64,000 nt of DNA, taken from assembly GCF_026262505.1 (NCBI RefSeq), contig NC_067207.1, positions 1,372,252 to 1,436,251 of the forward strand, read 5' to 3'. Positions 28,856 to 39,254 of the stretch are shown in pieces. Positions within the stretch are counted from its first letter, which is position 1, and every line of letters starts with the position of its first letter. Source of the DNA: Trichomonas vaginalis G3. Its lineage: Eukaryota; Parabasalia; Trichomonadida; Trichomonadidae. The notes under the pieces were generated by a model. It did not search any database. It saw nothing but the letters and a program-made list of their open reading frames with translations, and was not told where the DNA came from. A program made the position numbers and the translations under genes.

Positions 28856-30095
28856 AACAGAAATTCATCAAAAGTGACACCTCAGAAAAGCTAAAATATT
28901 GAATTTTTGGAACTTTTGATAGAGCACGTTTTTAAATATTAATTAAAGTAAATGTATATTTTGTAAAGATTCTTTTTAATAAAAAAATAAAATTTTGAAG
29001 AAGAACACAAAATCTTCTGAAAAATAATATCACATAAACTCATATTATTTTCTAATATATAACTATTTTATATAAAAATCAAATTCAATGATCTTAAAAG
29101 CGAATGATAAACCTCAAAATTTACGAATATAATGAGTGGGAATATAATGCTTATCTATCATAAAACCATATGAAATATCAATTTTTGCTTTACGCCTAAT
29201 TTTTGACGACAATTAGCAAAAAATGTTAAATGTTAACACTCAGTCCATTTGAATATGAAAAATAAAATTGACTTTGATTAAATGTTTTTATTTATCATGC
29301 AATTCTTCTTGCGACCAAGGATTTGAATAAAAGTTCAAAAAATAAGATAGCTTAAAAAATAATATACGGTAGTGTTTACTAATAGATGAATAGTATATAA
29401 ATTCTATTAAAATGGATTTGATCCAAAAAAATATAAAACCAAAATAATTGTTATAATTTAAATGAAGAAGTAATTTAAAACGATTTTATTTATGATCAAA
29501 TTTTATATATTTTTTTGGATCAAATCCATTTTAATAGAATTTATATACTATTCATCTATTAGTAAACACTACCGTATATTATTTTTTAAGCTATCTTATT
29601 TTTTGAACTTTTATTCAAATCTTTGGTCGCAAGAAGAATTGCATGATAAATAAAAACATTTAATCAAAGTCAATTTTATTTTTCATATTCAAATGGACTG
29701 AGTGTTAACATTTAACATTTTTTGCTAATTGTCGTCAAAAATTAGGCGTAAAGCAAAAATTGATATTTCATATGGTTTTATGATAGATAAGCATTATATT
29801 CCCACTCATTATATTCGTAAATTTTGAGGTTTATCATTCGCTTTTAAGATCATTGAATTTGATTTTTATATAAAATAGTTATATATTAGAAAATAATATG
29901 AGTTTATGTGATATTATTTTTCAGAAGATTTCATTCTATATGCCTATGAAAAGTACTCTCAAAACTAACTTTTTCCTAATTATAATTAAATCTAGAATAT
30001 TGTATTATGCTTAGTATTATTTCATTTTTCTCATTCAATTTAGAATTTACAAATGTCAAAAAATTGAGAGTTGTCACTTTTGATGAATTTCTGTT
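28856..30095. mobile_element. Palindromic non-autonomous DNA transposon with TA target duplication
   Basis: The ends are inverted (AACAGAAATTCATCAAAAGT at left, its complement at right, about 24 bp), and TA flanks both sides (28854-28855, 30096-30097), as for Tc1/mariner elements. Inside, 29010-29931 is a near-perfect inverted repeat with arms of about 430 bp and a spacer of about 60 bp. There is no transposase frame. It could form a large foldback. It may be a MITE mobilised by a Trichomonas mariner transposase; the family link is inferred. Confidence 0.8.
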
Positions 30096-30494
30096 TATTA
30101 CATCCTGATTCAAGACAAGTCTTGCACTTTTTCAGGAAATCCTATCGTCCAACTTTACAAATGTCACTTTTTCAATATGATTGCATTTTGGTCGGGGAAC
30201 AACTTTCTCTCAATTTTGCCACTTTTTCTATCGTCGTGTTTTGTCACTTTTCCCTCAGGGTGTGTGTCAGAAAATATCCAAAATCTTTATAGCCTCGTAT
30301 CTCCTTCAATTCTTGACGGTTTGACATATATGACACACCATTCAATTCAGAATTATGTGCTGAATCTTATGACCTTCATTTGTTCGTGACTTCTTTTCAC
30401 ATATGTAACCATGAATTTTTAACATTTCTTTAACACAGAAAATAAAGTTAGTTTTTTATAAAATATTTTTTTTATCCGGAATATAAAGACAGAT
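30096..30494. other. Non-coding spacer before KilA-N gene 2
   Basis: It resumes the CAAGAC/GTCTTG hairpin cluster at 30103-30130, then continues with TCACTTTTTC-rich sequence. The leader of the next gene is AT-rich and ends CCGGAATATAAAGACAGATATG. I see no supported gene. Confidence 0.55.
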
Positions 30495-31322
30495 ATGACA
30501 ACAACAGAGAACACAACAACTGCTATCGTTCATGAAGCCATTAATGAAGAATACGAGTACATACAGTATAACAAACAGTTACGTCTCATTCGTTCGGTCA
30601 AAGACGATATGTACCAAATGCAAAGTATAATGAATGCTCTTCGTTCTACAAAGCAAGCATATCATTGGTTTGAAAACCAACAGACAAAAGAACTTTTAGA
30701 AGAATTTCCTCATATGATTGCTTCCCTCGGAAAACCGAGGGAAGAGATTCCGTACGAAAATCGCAAGAATTTGGCTCCTGGTTTGAAAGGTTATTATGTT
30801 CATAGACTTTTAGTAAATGCTGTAGCAATGTGGGCTTCACCTCGTTATGCTTGTTATATTTTCATGATGTTAGATGAACTATATAAAGCAGAACGTGAAG
30901 ATATGGAAAAGAAACTTCATGCAAAAGATGAAGTCATTGAATCCAAAGACAAAAGCATACAGAAAAGAATACCACGTTCAGTACCAAAAGGAAAGGAAAA
31001 GAGTTATAAGTATATGATATATACTGAAGAGTTAGAGAAAGAAGAAGATAGAGATATGGTTATGTTGCATTTAGTGAGAAGAAACAACAAGAGCTTTTAT
31101 GACTTAGCTAAGATATATAAATCTGACAGAAACTGGTTCTATCGTGAAAACTTACCGATTTCAATGACACCGAATGAGCAAATAAAGGAAATTGTCAAAA
31201 ATACTCTTCCTCAAACACACTATGATATCAAAGGTTGCACAATACTTACATTCAAAGAAGACTTAACATTACTGAAGGAAAAAATAACAGAATATTTCGA
31301 CAACTTCAAAGAGGAAGAATGA
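30495..31322 (+). CDS. KilA-N domain protein 2 (element B)
   Basis: The product is 275 residues. The second half of a KilA-N core is clear (YYVHRLLVNAVAMWASPRYA, then YIFMMLDELY). A charged coiled coil and a C-terminal domain (YKYMIYTEELEKEEDRDMVM, RRNNKSFYDLAKIY) follow; the combination resembles KilA-N proteins of large DNA viruses that carry an extra C-terminal module. At the same offset as in KilA-N gene 1, codon ~76, lies a perfect 10-bp-stem palindrome (30721-30744). A 20-bp piece of the gene (AAAACTTACCGATTTCAATG) is repeated just after the stop. Confidence 0.82.
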   Translation: MTTTENTTTAIVHEAINEEYEYIQYNKQLRLIRSVKDDMYQMQSIMNALRSTKQAYHWFENQQTKELLEEFPHMIASLGKPREEIPYENRKNLAPGLKGYYVHRLLVNAVAMWASPRYACYIFMMLDELYKAEREDMEKKLHAKDEVIESKDKSIQKRIPRSVPKGKEKSYKYMIYTEELEKEEDRDMVMLHLVRRNNKSFYDLAKIYKSDRNWFYRENLPISMTPNEQIKEIVKNTLPQTHYDIKGCTILTFKEDLTLLKEKITEYFDNFKEEE

Positions 31323-31419
31323 AAACTTACCGATTTCAATGAAAAACATTAACTTTTTGACGAAGTGAAGATTTGCACTTTGTCAAAATTTAATGAAAAA
31401 CATTAACGTAAACATTAAC

Positions 31420-31535
31420 GATAAAATTTATTTCCTGTGTTGTTGTCAAAATGACATGTTGTCATCATTTTTAAAAGAAGTTAATTAACCTGGTAGCACA
31501 TGGTGACGTGGTGACACTTTCAGTTATTCAAAAAT
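31420..31535. promoter_or_regulatory. Conserved non-coding block (element B copy)
   Basis: Read on the minus strand it runs GAATAACTGAAAG, then GTCACC-type repeats every 8 bp, then TTAATTAACTTCT, GACAACATGTCATTTTGACA and GGAAATAAATTTTAT. These are the same elements in the same order as 6930-7117 in element A. Upstream of it is a run of AACATTAACG repeats, also echoed in element A (ATCGTTAATGTTT). An origin, packaging site or shared operator is likely. Confidence 0.7.
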
Positions 31536-31545
31536 ATATTTTTGC

Positions 31546-32019
31546 TTAAATAACCTCAGGGTCTATTTCTTCAACCATTTCACTTCCTTCGTCAATGTCA
31601 ATAGAAGCTTCTTCAACCTTTGGTAAGAACTTTTGTATGACATCTTTGTTCGTTATTGTCTTCAGAGATGAAGGATAATATTTCACATTTGTTTCACCTT
31701 TCTTATATTCTTTCTGCTGCGATAAATCTAAAGCAATACTGAAGAAGTCAACGTTAGAGTTCTTTATAACAGTATAATGAGTATCTTTGACATTCACGAA
31801 GAAACTCTTTTGTTTCAAAACTACTGCTAACTCTTGTGAAGTATAACGTTTGCGGTCAATGACGATAGCTAATGGTCTGACATACTGACCAAACTTAGAT
31901 TCTTTCACAAACTTCTTGTTAAAGATAACATTAACATTTGAAGCATTATTGAACTCATTCTTGATGGCAGTAGCGAGAGCATTGTATGAAAAGAACTTGC
32001 AATCTTGCATGTGTTTCAT
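31546..32019 (-). CDS. Conserved Polinton protein of unknown function (element B)
   Basis: The product is 157 residues. VRPLAIVIDRKRYTSQELAV corresponds to the same region of the element A protein at 15071-15484. The N-terminus (MKHMQDCKFFSYNALATAIK) has helix character and the C-terminus is an acidic tail. It diverges from polB, with start codons about 90 bp apart. In element A the homologue is at the far end, so gene order has been rearranged between the two lineages. Confidence 0.6.
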   Translation of the reverse strand: MKHMQDCKFFSYNALATAIKNEFNNASNVNVIFNKKFVKESKFGQYVRPLAIVIDRKRYTSQELAVVLKQKSFFVNVKDTHYTVIKNSNVDFFSIALDLSQQKEYKKGETNVKYYPSSLKTITNKDVIQKFLPKVEEASIDIDEGSEMVEEIDPEVI

Positions 32020-32109
32020 TAAAATAAAAATATTAAATTATTTTGAAAAATAACTTAAAAAAATCTAATCTAATTTTTTCAAAAAATATTTTTTTATTTC
32101 CTACTAAAG

Positions 32110-35100
32110 ATGTATCGGAAGTTGTCTAAGTTAGAACACTCGGAAATAAAACAACTTCTTACAGAAGCTAACATAGATGTTGCAAAACATTACGCAACAA
32201 ACAAAAAAGCACTCGCTGACATCCTCAATGACTACAATGGTGAAATAAGTTATGATAGAATTCATGAGTTCATAAATGCAAGAGCATTTCCTTTAAATGA
32301 CGTTGCTATTGACTTATATCATAGACGTTCAGTACCTCATGAAGTAAGAAGAGAAATGTTTGACATAACAAATGCGAACGTTGGTCATACTCGTAAAGCT
32401 CTTTCGCATGATGTTCGTCAAGAGATGTTTGACATAACAAATGCGAACGTTGGTGAAACAAGAAGAAGAGACGACACACTGAAACAACAGAGAAGAGAGA
32501 TGTTTAAGAGCGCTATAGAACAAGTTCGCAAAGCTAATAATGTCATTCGTTCCATTGACGACAAACCAAAAGAAGGTGAGAGATGGTTAAAGAAAGATGA
32601 AGAGAATAGGAAGAGAAATGTGAAGTCAGGCAATAGACTCATTGACTTTAACATCGAAGCTTTAGATGAACCAAACAGAGACTACTTACACAAACATTTC
32701 GGTAAGGTTTTCATGAGACTCTTAGAGAAGATTAAAATAAACTCCCAACAAAGATGGATGGTATGTTATAAACTTGGTGGAAAGTATGAATGTTCTACGT
32801 TAAACTTCAATAATATTGGAACATTACTACATCAGCTCTTGAAGGAGAACTTTATATCAGAGATAGAAGCAAATGCTGCAGGTATTGTTGAAATGCACTA
32901 TGACTTCTTCTTGACAAACATAAAGAATCTTACCGAAATAAAGATGTATGATTTAACAGAATATGAAGGCTTAACGATGTCAGATGTAAAGAAAGGCAAA
33001 CCAAAAAAGAGACCATATAGAGATGAAAGCACACTGACAAATGACCAGAAAGCCATTTTGGAAGCTCTTAAGCAAACAGGAAACCCAGCACTTATAGAAA
33101 GCTTTTGGAAAGATAATGGTGAAAAGAAGTTTTATAAGAAGAGAAGCGGTCAGTTCTGGAAGTATCTTTGCACATTACCTATAAATCTTGAACGCTACCA
33201 AATTTTCAATGAATTGAACAAAAGAACTGCAACACTTATGACAGAAGACAATTGTTTCGTTTATGCTTGCATTCAGGCTGGAGTAGATGGAGAGACTATT
33301 GACCACATGAGAGAAGTCATTCGTGTTAGAGACTTTCCTCAAAGTAAAGTACAAGAAATTTCTGACGCAACAGGTATAGCATTTAATGTTACCATTGGTT
33401 ACTTCAATGACTCAAGACATAATGAAATAAAGAGATACATACCAAAAGAATGTAAAACTGTTCGAACTATTGACTTACTTCTTGTTGAAGACCACTACAT
33501 GCTAAATGAAAGATTACCAATGACAACATATTTCATTCGCAACTATATAGAAATCTTGAAGGAGTGTGGTGGAATGACCATTGAGAAACAGATGAAGATT
33601 TATACAAAGAGAGAGAACAAATATGTAGTTCGTTATGATAGAACAACACCGTTATGGGATGTTATGAAAACATTGTGGGAGTGCAAATATTTCGAACCTA
33701 TTTCTTATGGAGAACTTTTCACATATACTACTGACTTATATAAACAGAACCTTGCACCATTTAAAGATTTGACATATACTCCAAAGTATTGTGTACAACT
33801 GAAGAAGAAAGCCGAGTCAAAAGAAGTAAATAAAAATAAGTGCAAGTTCATTCCTGAGCACGTTTTCTTTGCTGACTTTGAGTGCAGTACCGATGGCTTT
33901 CATAAAGCTTTTAACATATGTTATGACAGTGAAGATGGTTCAGTGAGTGAAAGCATTTGGGGTCAGAACTGTGCAACAGAATTTTTGGAACGACTTCCTG
34001 ACAAGAGTTTAATATATTTCCATAACCTCAGTTATGATATAAACTTCATCTTAAGACACATGACAGAAGTGAAAGGAACTCCCATCATTAAAGGTTCACG
34101 AACAATGCAAATAACTGGCTTATATAAAGGAAGGGCAATTATTATAAAAGACTCTTACAGTGTTATAAATAAGAAGCTTAAACTATTTCCTGCTATGTTT
34201 AACTTACAAACAGGACCGAAAGAAGTATTTCCATACAACTACTACAGCAGTGTTTTGTTAGCAAATGACAACAGAACTGGTGTCATTTCTGAAGCATGTA
34301 AGTTTATCCGGGATGCGGATACGTTCATGAAAAACATAGATTCCATCAAAGGTTGCAGAATAGATGAAAACCACTTCGACTTAGAAAAGTATAGCACATT
34401 TTATTGCAAACAAGATGTAAGAATTTTAAGAGAAGGTTTTGTTAAGTTCCGCAATGACATATTGAAAGAATTTGATTTAAACGTTTATGACTACGTTAGT
34501 ATTTGTTCAATTGCTAACAAATTATTTGAGAACAGAGTGTACTTCCCGAATGGAAATTTATATGACCTCTCAAATAAACCAAGAGAATTTATTTCGAGAT
34601 GCATTCAAGGTGGAAGATGTATGCTGTCAGATAACATGAAACAAAAGAGCGAAAAGAAACTCATTGCTGACTTCGACGCTGTTTCATTATATCCATCCGC
34701 TATAGCAAGACTTTATACTTTAGAAGGAATTCCAAAAGTATTAAAGGATGAGATGTTAAGCACAGAGTATCTCATGAGACATTTATTCGATGACGACCAA
34801 AAGGAACCCATTGGTGAAAAGTTTATGTCTGGCTTCTTTGTTCTCATTAAGATAACAGAGATTGGAATACATAGACACTTTCCTTTAATAGTTTGTGACC
34901 CTGAACTAAATCCAGAACTTAACGTTCCCAGAAGTTCAAACACTTGCTGTTTAATGTATGTTGACCATATAACATTACAAGACCTCATAAAATATCAAGG
35001 TGTCAAATGTGAAGTGTTGCAAGGATACTATTACGATGGAAACAGAGATATGAGAATAAGAGATGAAGTAAAGAAGTTGTTTGAGTTAAGGTTAAAGTAT

Positions 35101-35931
35101 AAGAAAGAAGGAAATCCTTTGCAAGAAAATATAAAGCTCATTCTGAACAGTATTTATGGCAAAACTATTCTATCTCCTATTGAGTCAAAAATAACCATAG
35201 TAAATGACAAAGATGCTATAAGATATGCCATCAGAAACTACAACCATATAGTGAAGTTCGAAGGTTTGGATGGTTCAGATAAAACTATTTTCAAGCTAAC
35301 GAAAAGCATTTGCAGACACTTTAACTTCTGTCCACTTGGTGTTAATATTCTGTCTATGTCGAAGAGAATAATGAATGAAGTGTTTTGCACGATTGAAGAC
35401 TTAGGATTAAAAGCATTTTATCAGGATACAGATTCGATGCATATTTTCAATGAAGACATACCACGTTTAGCTCATGAATTTAAGAAGAGATACGGTAGAG
35501 AACTTATTGGTAAAACATTAGGTCAATTTCATAGCGACTTCGCAGAAATAACACCTGGAAAACAAAGTTTAGCATACAAGTCAATATTTTGTGGAAAGAA
35601 GACCTACATAGACTTACTCACTAACGATTTAAATGAAGTTGCATTTCACTGCAGAATGAAAGGCGTGAAGCAAGATGTTATTGCTTTAACCGCTAATGAA
35701 ATGTTTCCTGACTCTGTTCAGTGTTTCTATGATGAAGATAAAGGTTTAATGGTTCCGCAAGGAAAATTTGACAAAGACTCTGAGTTCAGTGTTATGCAGT
35801 TATATAAAGCACTTTATGACGGTCAAGAGATTGCATTCGACTTATGTAAGTCTTCTAGTCCTTGCTTTGCTGAAAAGTTTAACTTCTCAATAACGACTAA
35901 AACAAGCTTTATTCGTAAGTTGAAGTTCTGA
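32110..35931 (+). CDS. polB: Protein-primed family-B DNA polymerase (element B)
   Basis: The product is 1273 residues. The N-terminal ~60 residues form a HeH/LEM-like helix pair, followed by charged repeats (two REMFDITNANVG units). An OTU-like segment near 380 (EDNCFVYACIQAG) precedes the exonuclease: Exo I near 586 (FADFECS), Exo II (YFHNLSYDINFIL), Exo III (YCKQDVRIL). Palm motifs are A near 853 (DFDAVSLYPSA), B near 1009 (LILNSIYGKT) and C near 1103 (YQDTDSM). There is no HNH insert, unlike element A. It is the largest gene of the element and reads as whole. Confidence 0.95.
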   Translation: MYRKLSKLEHSEIKQLLTEANIDVAKHYATNKKALADILNDYNGEISYDRIHEFINARAFPLNDVAIDLYHRRSVPHEVRREMFDITNANVGHTRKALSHDVRQEMFDITNANVGETRRRDDTLKQQRREMFKSAIEQVRKANNVIRSIDDKPKEGERWLKKDEENRKRNVKSGNRLIDFNIEALDEPNRDYLHKHFGKVFMRLLEKIKINSQQRWMVCYKLGGKYECSTLNFNNIGTLLHQLLKENFISEIEANAAGIVEMHYDFFLTNIKNLTEIKMYDLTEYEGLTMSDVKKGKPKKRPYRDESTLTNDQKAILEALKQTGNPALIESFWKDNGEKKFYKKRSGQFWKYLCTLPINLERYQIFNELNKRTATLMTEDNCFVYACIQAGVDGETIDHMREVIRVRDFPQSKVQEISDATGIAFNVTIGYFNDSRHNEIKRYIPKECKTVRTIDLLLVEDHYMLNERLPMTTYFIRNYIEILKECGGMTIEKQMKIYTKRENKYVVRYDRTTPLWDVMKTLWECKYFEPISYGELFTYTTDLYKQNLAPFKDLTYTPKYCVQLKKKAESKEVNKNKCKFIPEHVFFADFECSTDGFHKAFNICYDSEDGSVSESIWGQNCATEFLERLPDKSLIYFHNLSYDINFILRHMTEVKGTPIIKGSRTMQITGLYKGRAIIIKDSYSVINKKLKLFPAMFNLQTGPKEVFPYNYYSSVLLANDNRTGVISEACKFIRDADTFMKNIDSIKGCRIDENHFDLEKYSTFYCKQDVRILREGFVKFRNDILKEFDLNVYDYVSICSIANKLFENRVYFPNGNLYDLSNKPREFISRCIQGGRCMLSDNMKQKSEKKLIADFDAVSLYPSAIARLYTLEGIPKVLKDEMLSTEYLMRHLFDDDQKEPIGEKFMSGFFVLIKITEIGIHRHFPLIVCDPELNPELNVPRSSNTCCLMYVDHITLQDLIKYQGVKCEVLQGYYYDGNRDMRIRDEVKKLFELRLKYKKEGNPLQENIKLILNSIYGKTILSPIESKITIVNDKDAIRYAIRNYNHIVKFEGLDGSDKTIFKLTKSICRHFNFCPLGVNILSMSKRIMNEVFCTIEDLGLKAFYQDTDSMHIFNEDIPRLAHEFKKRYGRELIGKTLGQFHSDFAEITPGKQSLAYKSIFCGKKTYIDLLTNDLNEVAFHCRMKGVKQDVIALTANEMFPDSVQCFYDEDKGLMVPQGKFDKDSEFSVMQLYKALYDGQEIAFDLCKSSSPCFAEKFNFSITTKTSFIRKLKF

Positions 35932-36023
35932 GGTCATGAATGATAAAAATAAGCCGCTAGCGGCAAGGCGAAGCCCATGAAGTCGTTTATTTTTGTCATT
36001 TATGATGTCATTTATGAGGTTAT

Positions 36024-36880
36024 TTATAAAACTGCGATTGTTGAATTCAGCAATTGTGCTTCGATGTAGAGACAGTCCTTATGGTCTGGAGGTAAGAACA
36101 CTGGGCAGTTATGGTCATGAGTGGAGAACATGTCTATCCAAAACTCACGATTGAAGCCAGTTAATTTATAGTATTTAGGGTTAGGAAGTGGTGAAGTTCT
36201 TGTATGACCAATGAACTCATTTTCAACGCCTTTGGCTATATTAGAGAAAAGAATAGCTTGCTTTCTATCCCAAATGCCAGGTGTTACAATCTTTGAAAAT
36301 TCATTTTTCCTCGGAAGCATTGCATCATAATTGAAAACATTCTTGAAATCATCACTTGGTTCAGAGATTTGAAATCTTATACGTAATGGATTTTCTTTCT
36401 CTTTAGCGACTTCATTGAATGGTGAATATATAACAAACTGACAGTCATGTGTTCCATCTTCATTTTCATTAAATTCATAATGAAAGTCTATAAGTTGTGG
36501 CTGACTACCTTCTTCTTTCAGTTGTGCAAGAAACTCACGTAAAGGCTGTAAAGTTTGTACTTCAATGTTGAACTTTTTCTCGAACATCTCATTAAATGAA
36601 ATCATACATTGTTGCAATGTTGTATCGTCTTTAAAGTATTTGTATATGTGAATGTTTTGGGCGCTTAAAGACTGTTCGTCATTTTCTATCTCGACTTGAA
36701 GTATAAAGTCAACTTTCCTAAATGCACGTGTTATATACATATTTGTTATGCCAATATATTTTTCTTCATTTATGTTCACAATCCAGTCTGTTGGAAACTT
36801 AAACGTTACTCTGTTCCCCTTTATTTTGACGTCAGGTTTTCACTACTGAACGCAACAGATAAAGGTATTTGTCTATACAT
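36024..36880 (-). pseudogene. Penton-like jelly-roll protein 2 (element B), broken
   Basis: A 251-residue open stretch (MNINEEKYIGITNMYITRAF ...) with related sequence upstream to a start near 36880. Its C-terminal blocks parallel those of the gene at 19235-20097. The protein is beta-rich with an acidic middle. Two diverged copies in one element suggest that they build different vertex or cement components. The penton-like label is tentative. The gene is broken near its start. A double-hairpin repeat (35951-35980) lies between it and polB. Confidence 0.55.
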
Positions 36881-36904
36881 TTAATTCGGATAAAAATAAA
36901 CCAT

Positions 36905-37165
36905 TTACTCTTTCTTTGCTTCAGCTTCTTCTCTAGCTTTTTTCGCCAGTAGTCTTGGGTTCTTTTGTCTTCCAGCAGCTAATGCAGCAAGTTGTTTTTC
37001 ACTAAGTTTTCTCTTTGGTCTCTCTGGCTTTTGTTCTTGTTTTTGTTCCTTCAGTTCGGATAAAATTTGCTCACGAATTTCTTTCTTCAATGCTTCAACA
37101 TCTATGACCCCTTGGGTCTTGTCCGTAGGGCTTGTCTGAGTCATTTGACTGCAGATAAAAAACAA
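36905..37165 (-). CDS. Small basic helical protein (element B)
   Basis: The likely start is the second Met (37144, MTQTSPTDKTQGVIDVEALK), giving 79 residues. A Glu/Lys/Gln-rich helix leads to a basic stretch (KPERPKRKLSEKQLAALAAG) and an Ala/Lys-rich tail. The composition fits a DNA-condensing or scaffold protein. A double-hairpin repeat copy (37105-37137) falls in its first codons. It is divergent from the next gene. Confidence 0.5.
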   Translation of the reverse strand: MFFICSQMTQTSPTDKTQGVIDVEALKKEIREQILSELKEQKQEQKPERPKRKLSEKQLAALAAGRQKNPRLLAKKAREEAEAKKE

Positions 37166-37189
37166 AATTAAAACTTTAACCGATGTAAA

Positions 37190-37624
37190 ATGAGCTTGTC
37201 AAAATCAGAGCGAGAGTCTATTATATTAAATGACGCAAGAGGAATACAACATCCTTTCTATTATGTAAGTCAGAGTAAAGATGGTAAAATATACGTAAGA
37301 AAAAGAAAGGTTCCATTAGCGAATGCAGAAAGCGACAACATTAAGGTGTATGGCAAGGGTGAAGTCCACGAAGTCCATGTTAAGCCTTCTATTCAAACTG
37401 AAAAGTCAATAGAACCAGAAGAAAAGAAGCCAGATGTACTTTCAATAACGAACCAAGAGCTTATTGCAAAGTTCGTGAATTTCATTGAAAAACAAACCGA
37501 GTCAAAGAATCCTGACCCGCCAGTGAAAGAAGTTGAGACAAAAGAGAATGTACAGTTCATTGAAAATGTCAAGAAACAACTTCCACCACGAATGCCAAGA
37601 AGAAGAGTGAGAATAATGAAGTAA
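37190..37624 (+). CDS. Unknown protein sharing an FYV-KDG-RK-PL motif (element B)
   Basis: The product is 144 residues. HPFYYVSQSKDGKIYVRKRK with a following PL resembles EGFYVHTMKDGRVQFRKIKQ-PL in the 75-residue gene at 39753-39980, so the two share a small N-terminal domain. A double-hairpin repeat copy is read in frame around 37345. The C-terminus is basic (MPRRRVRIMK). It lies just before the capsid gene, 28 bp away. A capsid-associated role is an inference. Confidence 0.5.
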   Translation: MSLSKSERESIILNDARGIQHPFYYVSQSKDGKIYVRKRKVPLANAESDNIKVYGKGEVHEVHVKPSIQTEKSIEPEEKKPDVLSITNQELIAKFVNFIEKQTESKNPDPPVKEVETKENVQFIENVKKQLPPRMPRRRVRIMK

Positions 37625-37651
37625 ATAGATATTTTTATCTGAAGTAAATAC

Positions 37652-39231
37652 ATGCAGAACGAACAGCTAAACGAATTTACTCCAGCAGAGCATATTCATC
37701 AGATTCGCTCATATTTCGATATCATAGACAATGCAGTTCAAATTGGTGACACTAATAGAAAATATTCTGACGCAAAGATTCCATCACAACCTGGAACTGC
37801 TAAAGATAACACATGGGTAACATTCAATCTCTCACCTCCTGGTGAAAATATGTTGGACCTTTACAATACATTCATTACGTATAAAATGGAAGGTCAATTT
37901 ATTGTAGATAAAGAAATTGGTTCAGGTTCCAATAAAACAAACCCACCAGGATTTTGGATTGGTTTCGATGACGCTTTCTATGCAGTTGCTGGATATCAAA
38001 TCCTTGCAAATGGTCGTATCGTATATTCTCAAGACAACGCAAGAGAAGAAGCATATATAACTTCAAACTCACAAACTACCGAACAAATAAAGAAAGTAGA
38101 TGTTTTCTCAAAGACTCGACATGAAGATGTATGGAGTCATTCGGGAACATGCAGAACAGGACAAATTGTTAGTGGTCCAATTACAGCAGGAAAATCATTT
38201 GATTTTAAGCTTCGTTTAAGAATTCCTGTTAGAAGATTCCTTCCATTAGAAGCTATTCGATTTATTCCAGCTTTTGCAGGAAACATTCAGCTTAAAGTAA
38301 AGTTCAGTAGCGACGCCTTACAATGCACATCTATATCTGTAAATGATATCATTGCTTTCAATCCAACTCTTAAAGTTGCATTTGCTTCAGATTCAAATCC
38401 ACCGACAAATAAATTTGTTCCATGGAATGAACCATTCACTATGATAACGAAGGCAGTAGAAGCTAGTGGAACAGTTACTATTACAACTGTAACCCAGCAA
38501 CTATTTCGAACAAAGATGGATTTTAATGAATGTTTCATTCATCCAAGTCATTCTCTTTAGACCCTAACATTTATACAGAACTTGTAGAACATTATACAAA
38601 CGAGGCTTTATGTTTTCCTGTTAAAGTTATGGATTGGATTCCTATGGACGGTTCATTCTCAAAGAATACAGATAGTTCAAGTGCAACATTTACAGCAGCT
38701 TATACGCCTATTAATGTTAAAAGTATTTGGGCACTATTTAGAAAGAAAGACAACTATTATGTTAATTTTGAGAACCCTAAGTTTAAATATCTTCAGCTTT
38801 CCATGGGAGCTTATGGAAATATGCCTGCAGAACCTGAAAAATCATATGGACCTGTATTTTATGAAATGGTTGCGAACGCCTGCAATACAAACAATGATAT
38901 GATAGGATTTAATGAAGATGTTATGAGGTCATTGGTGGATGATGGTAGTGTGGAACATAAATGGGATAGCTATGACAACACACATTTCTTATGTGGTTTT
39001 CCAACAGAAGTGGACTTTTGCTTCCAGCAAGGTCAAACATCTACTGCTCCAATAACATACAAATTGTCTGTTAAAGGACCTATTGAACTAGCAACTGAAA
39101 ACGTACCAAAGCCACTTATTGGATTTATGAGGGATTGTTGCTTTGCCATTCAGGTGCGTGCTAATGGAATCCCAATAATAAGATTAGATGACTATAACTT
39201 AGCTACGGACGACGTGAGGAATAAAGGATGA
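37652..39231 (+). pseudogene. mcp: Major capsid protein, double jelly-roll (element B), broken
   Basis: Beta-rich throughout. DNTWVTFNLSPPGENMLDLY near the start, RIPVRRFLPLEAIRFIPAF in the middle and FLCGFPTEVDFCF in the second half are hexon-like capsid landmarks, and the last two parts match the element A capsid. The C-terminal IGFMRDCCFAIQVRANGIPI is typical of a final jelly-roll strand pair. Two overlapping frames cover the gene, which has about one break. It is followed closely by two small genes on the same strand. Confidence 0.8.
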
Positions 39232-39254
39232 ACGTTTATTTTTAAAGCTTATAA

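Noticed and set aside
28656-28856. Open frame of 66 codons rich in Phe, Ser and Asp
   Set aside because: It is a product of the CAAGAC/GTCTTG hairpin cluster; repeated peptide, no domain.
28856-30095. Complete Tc1/mariner transposon
   Set aside because: Ends and TA duplication fit, but there is no transposase frame; most of the element is a palindrome.
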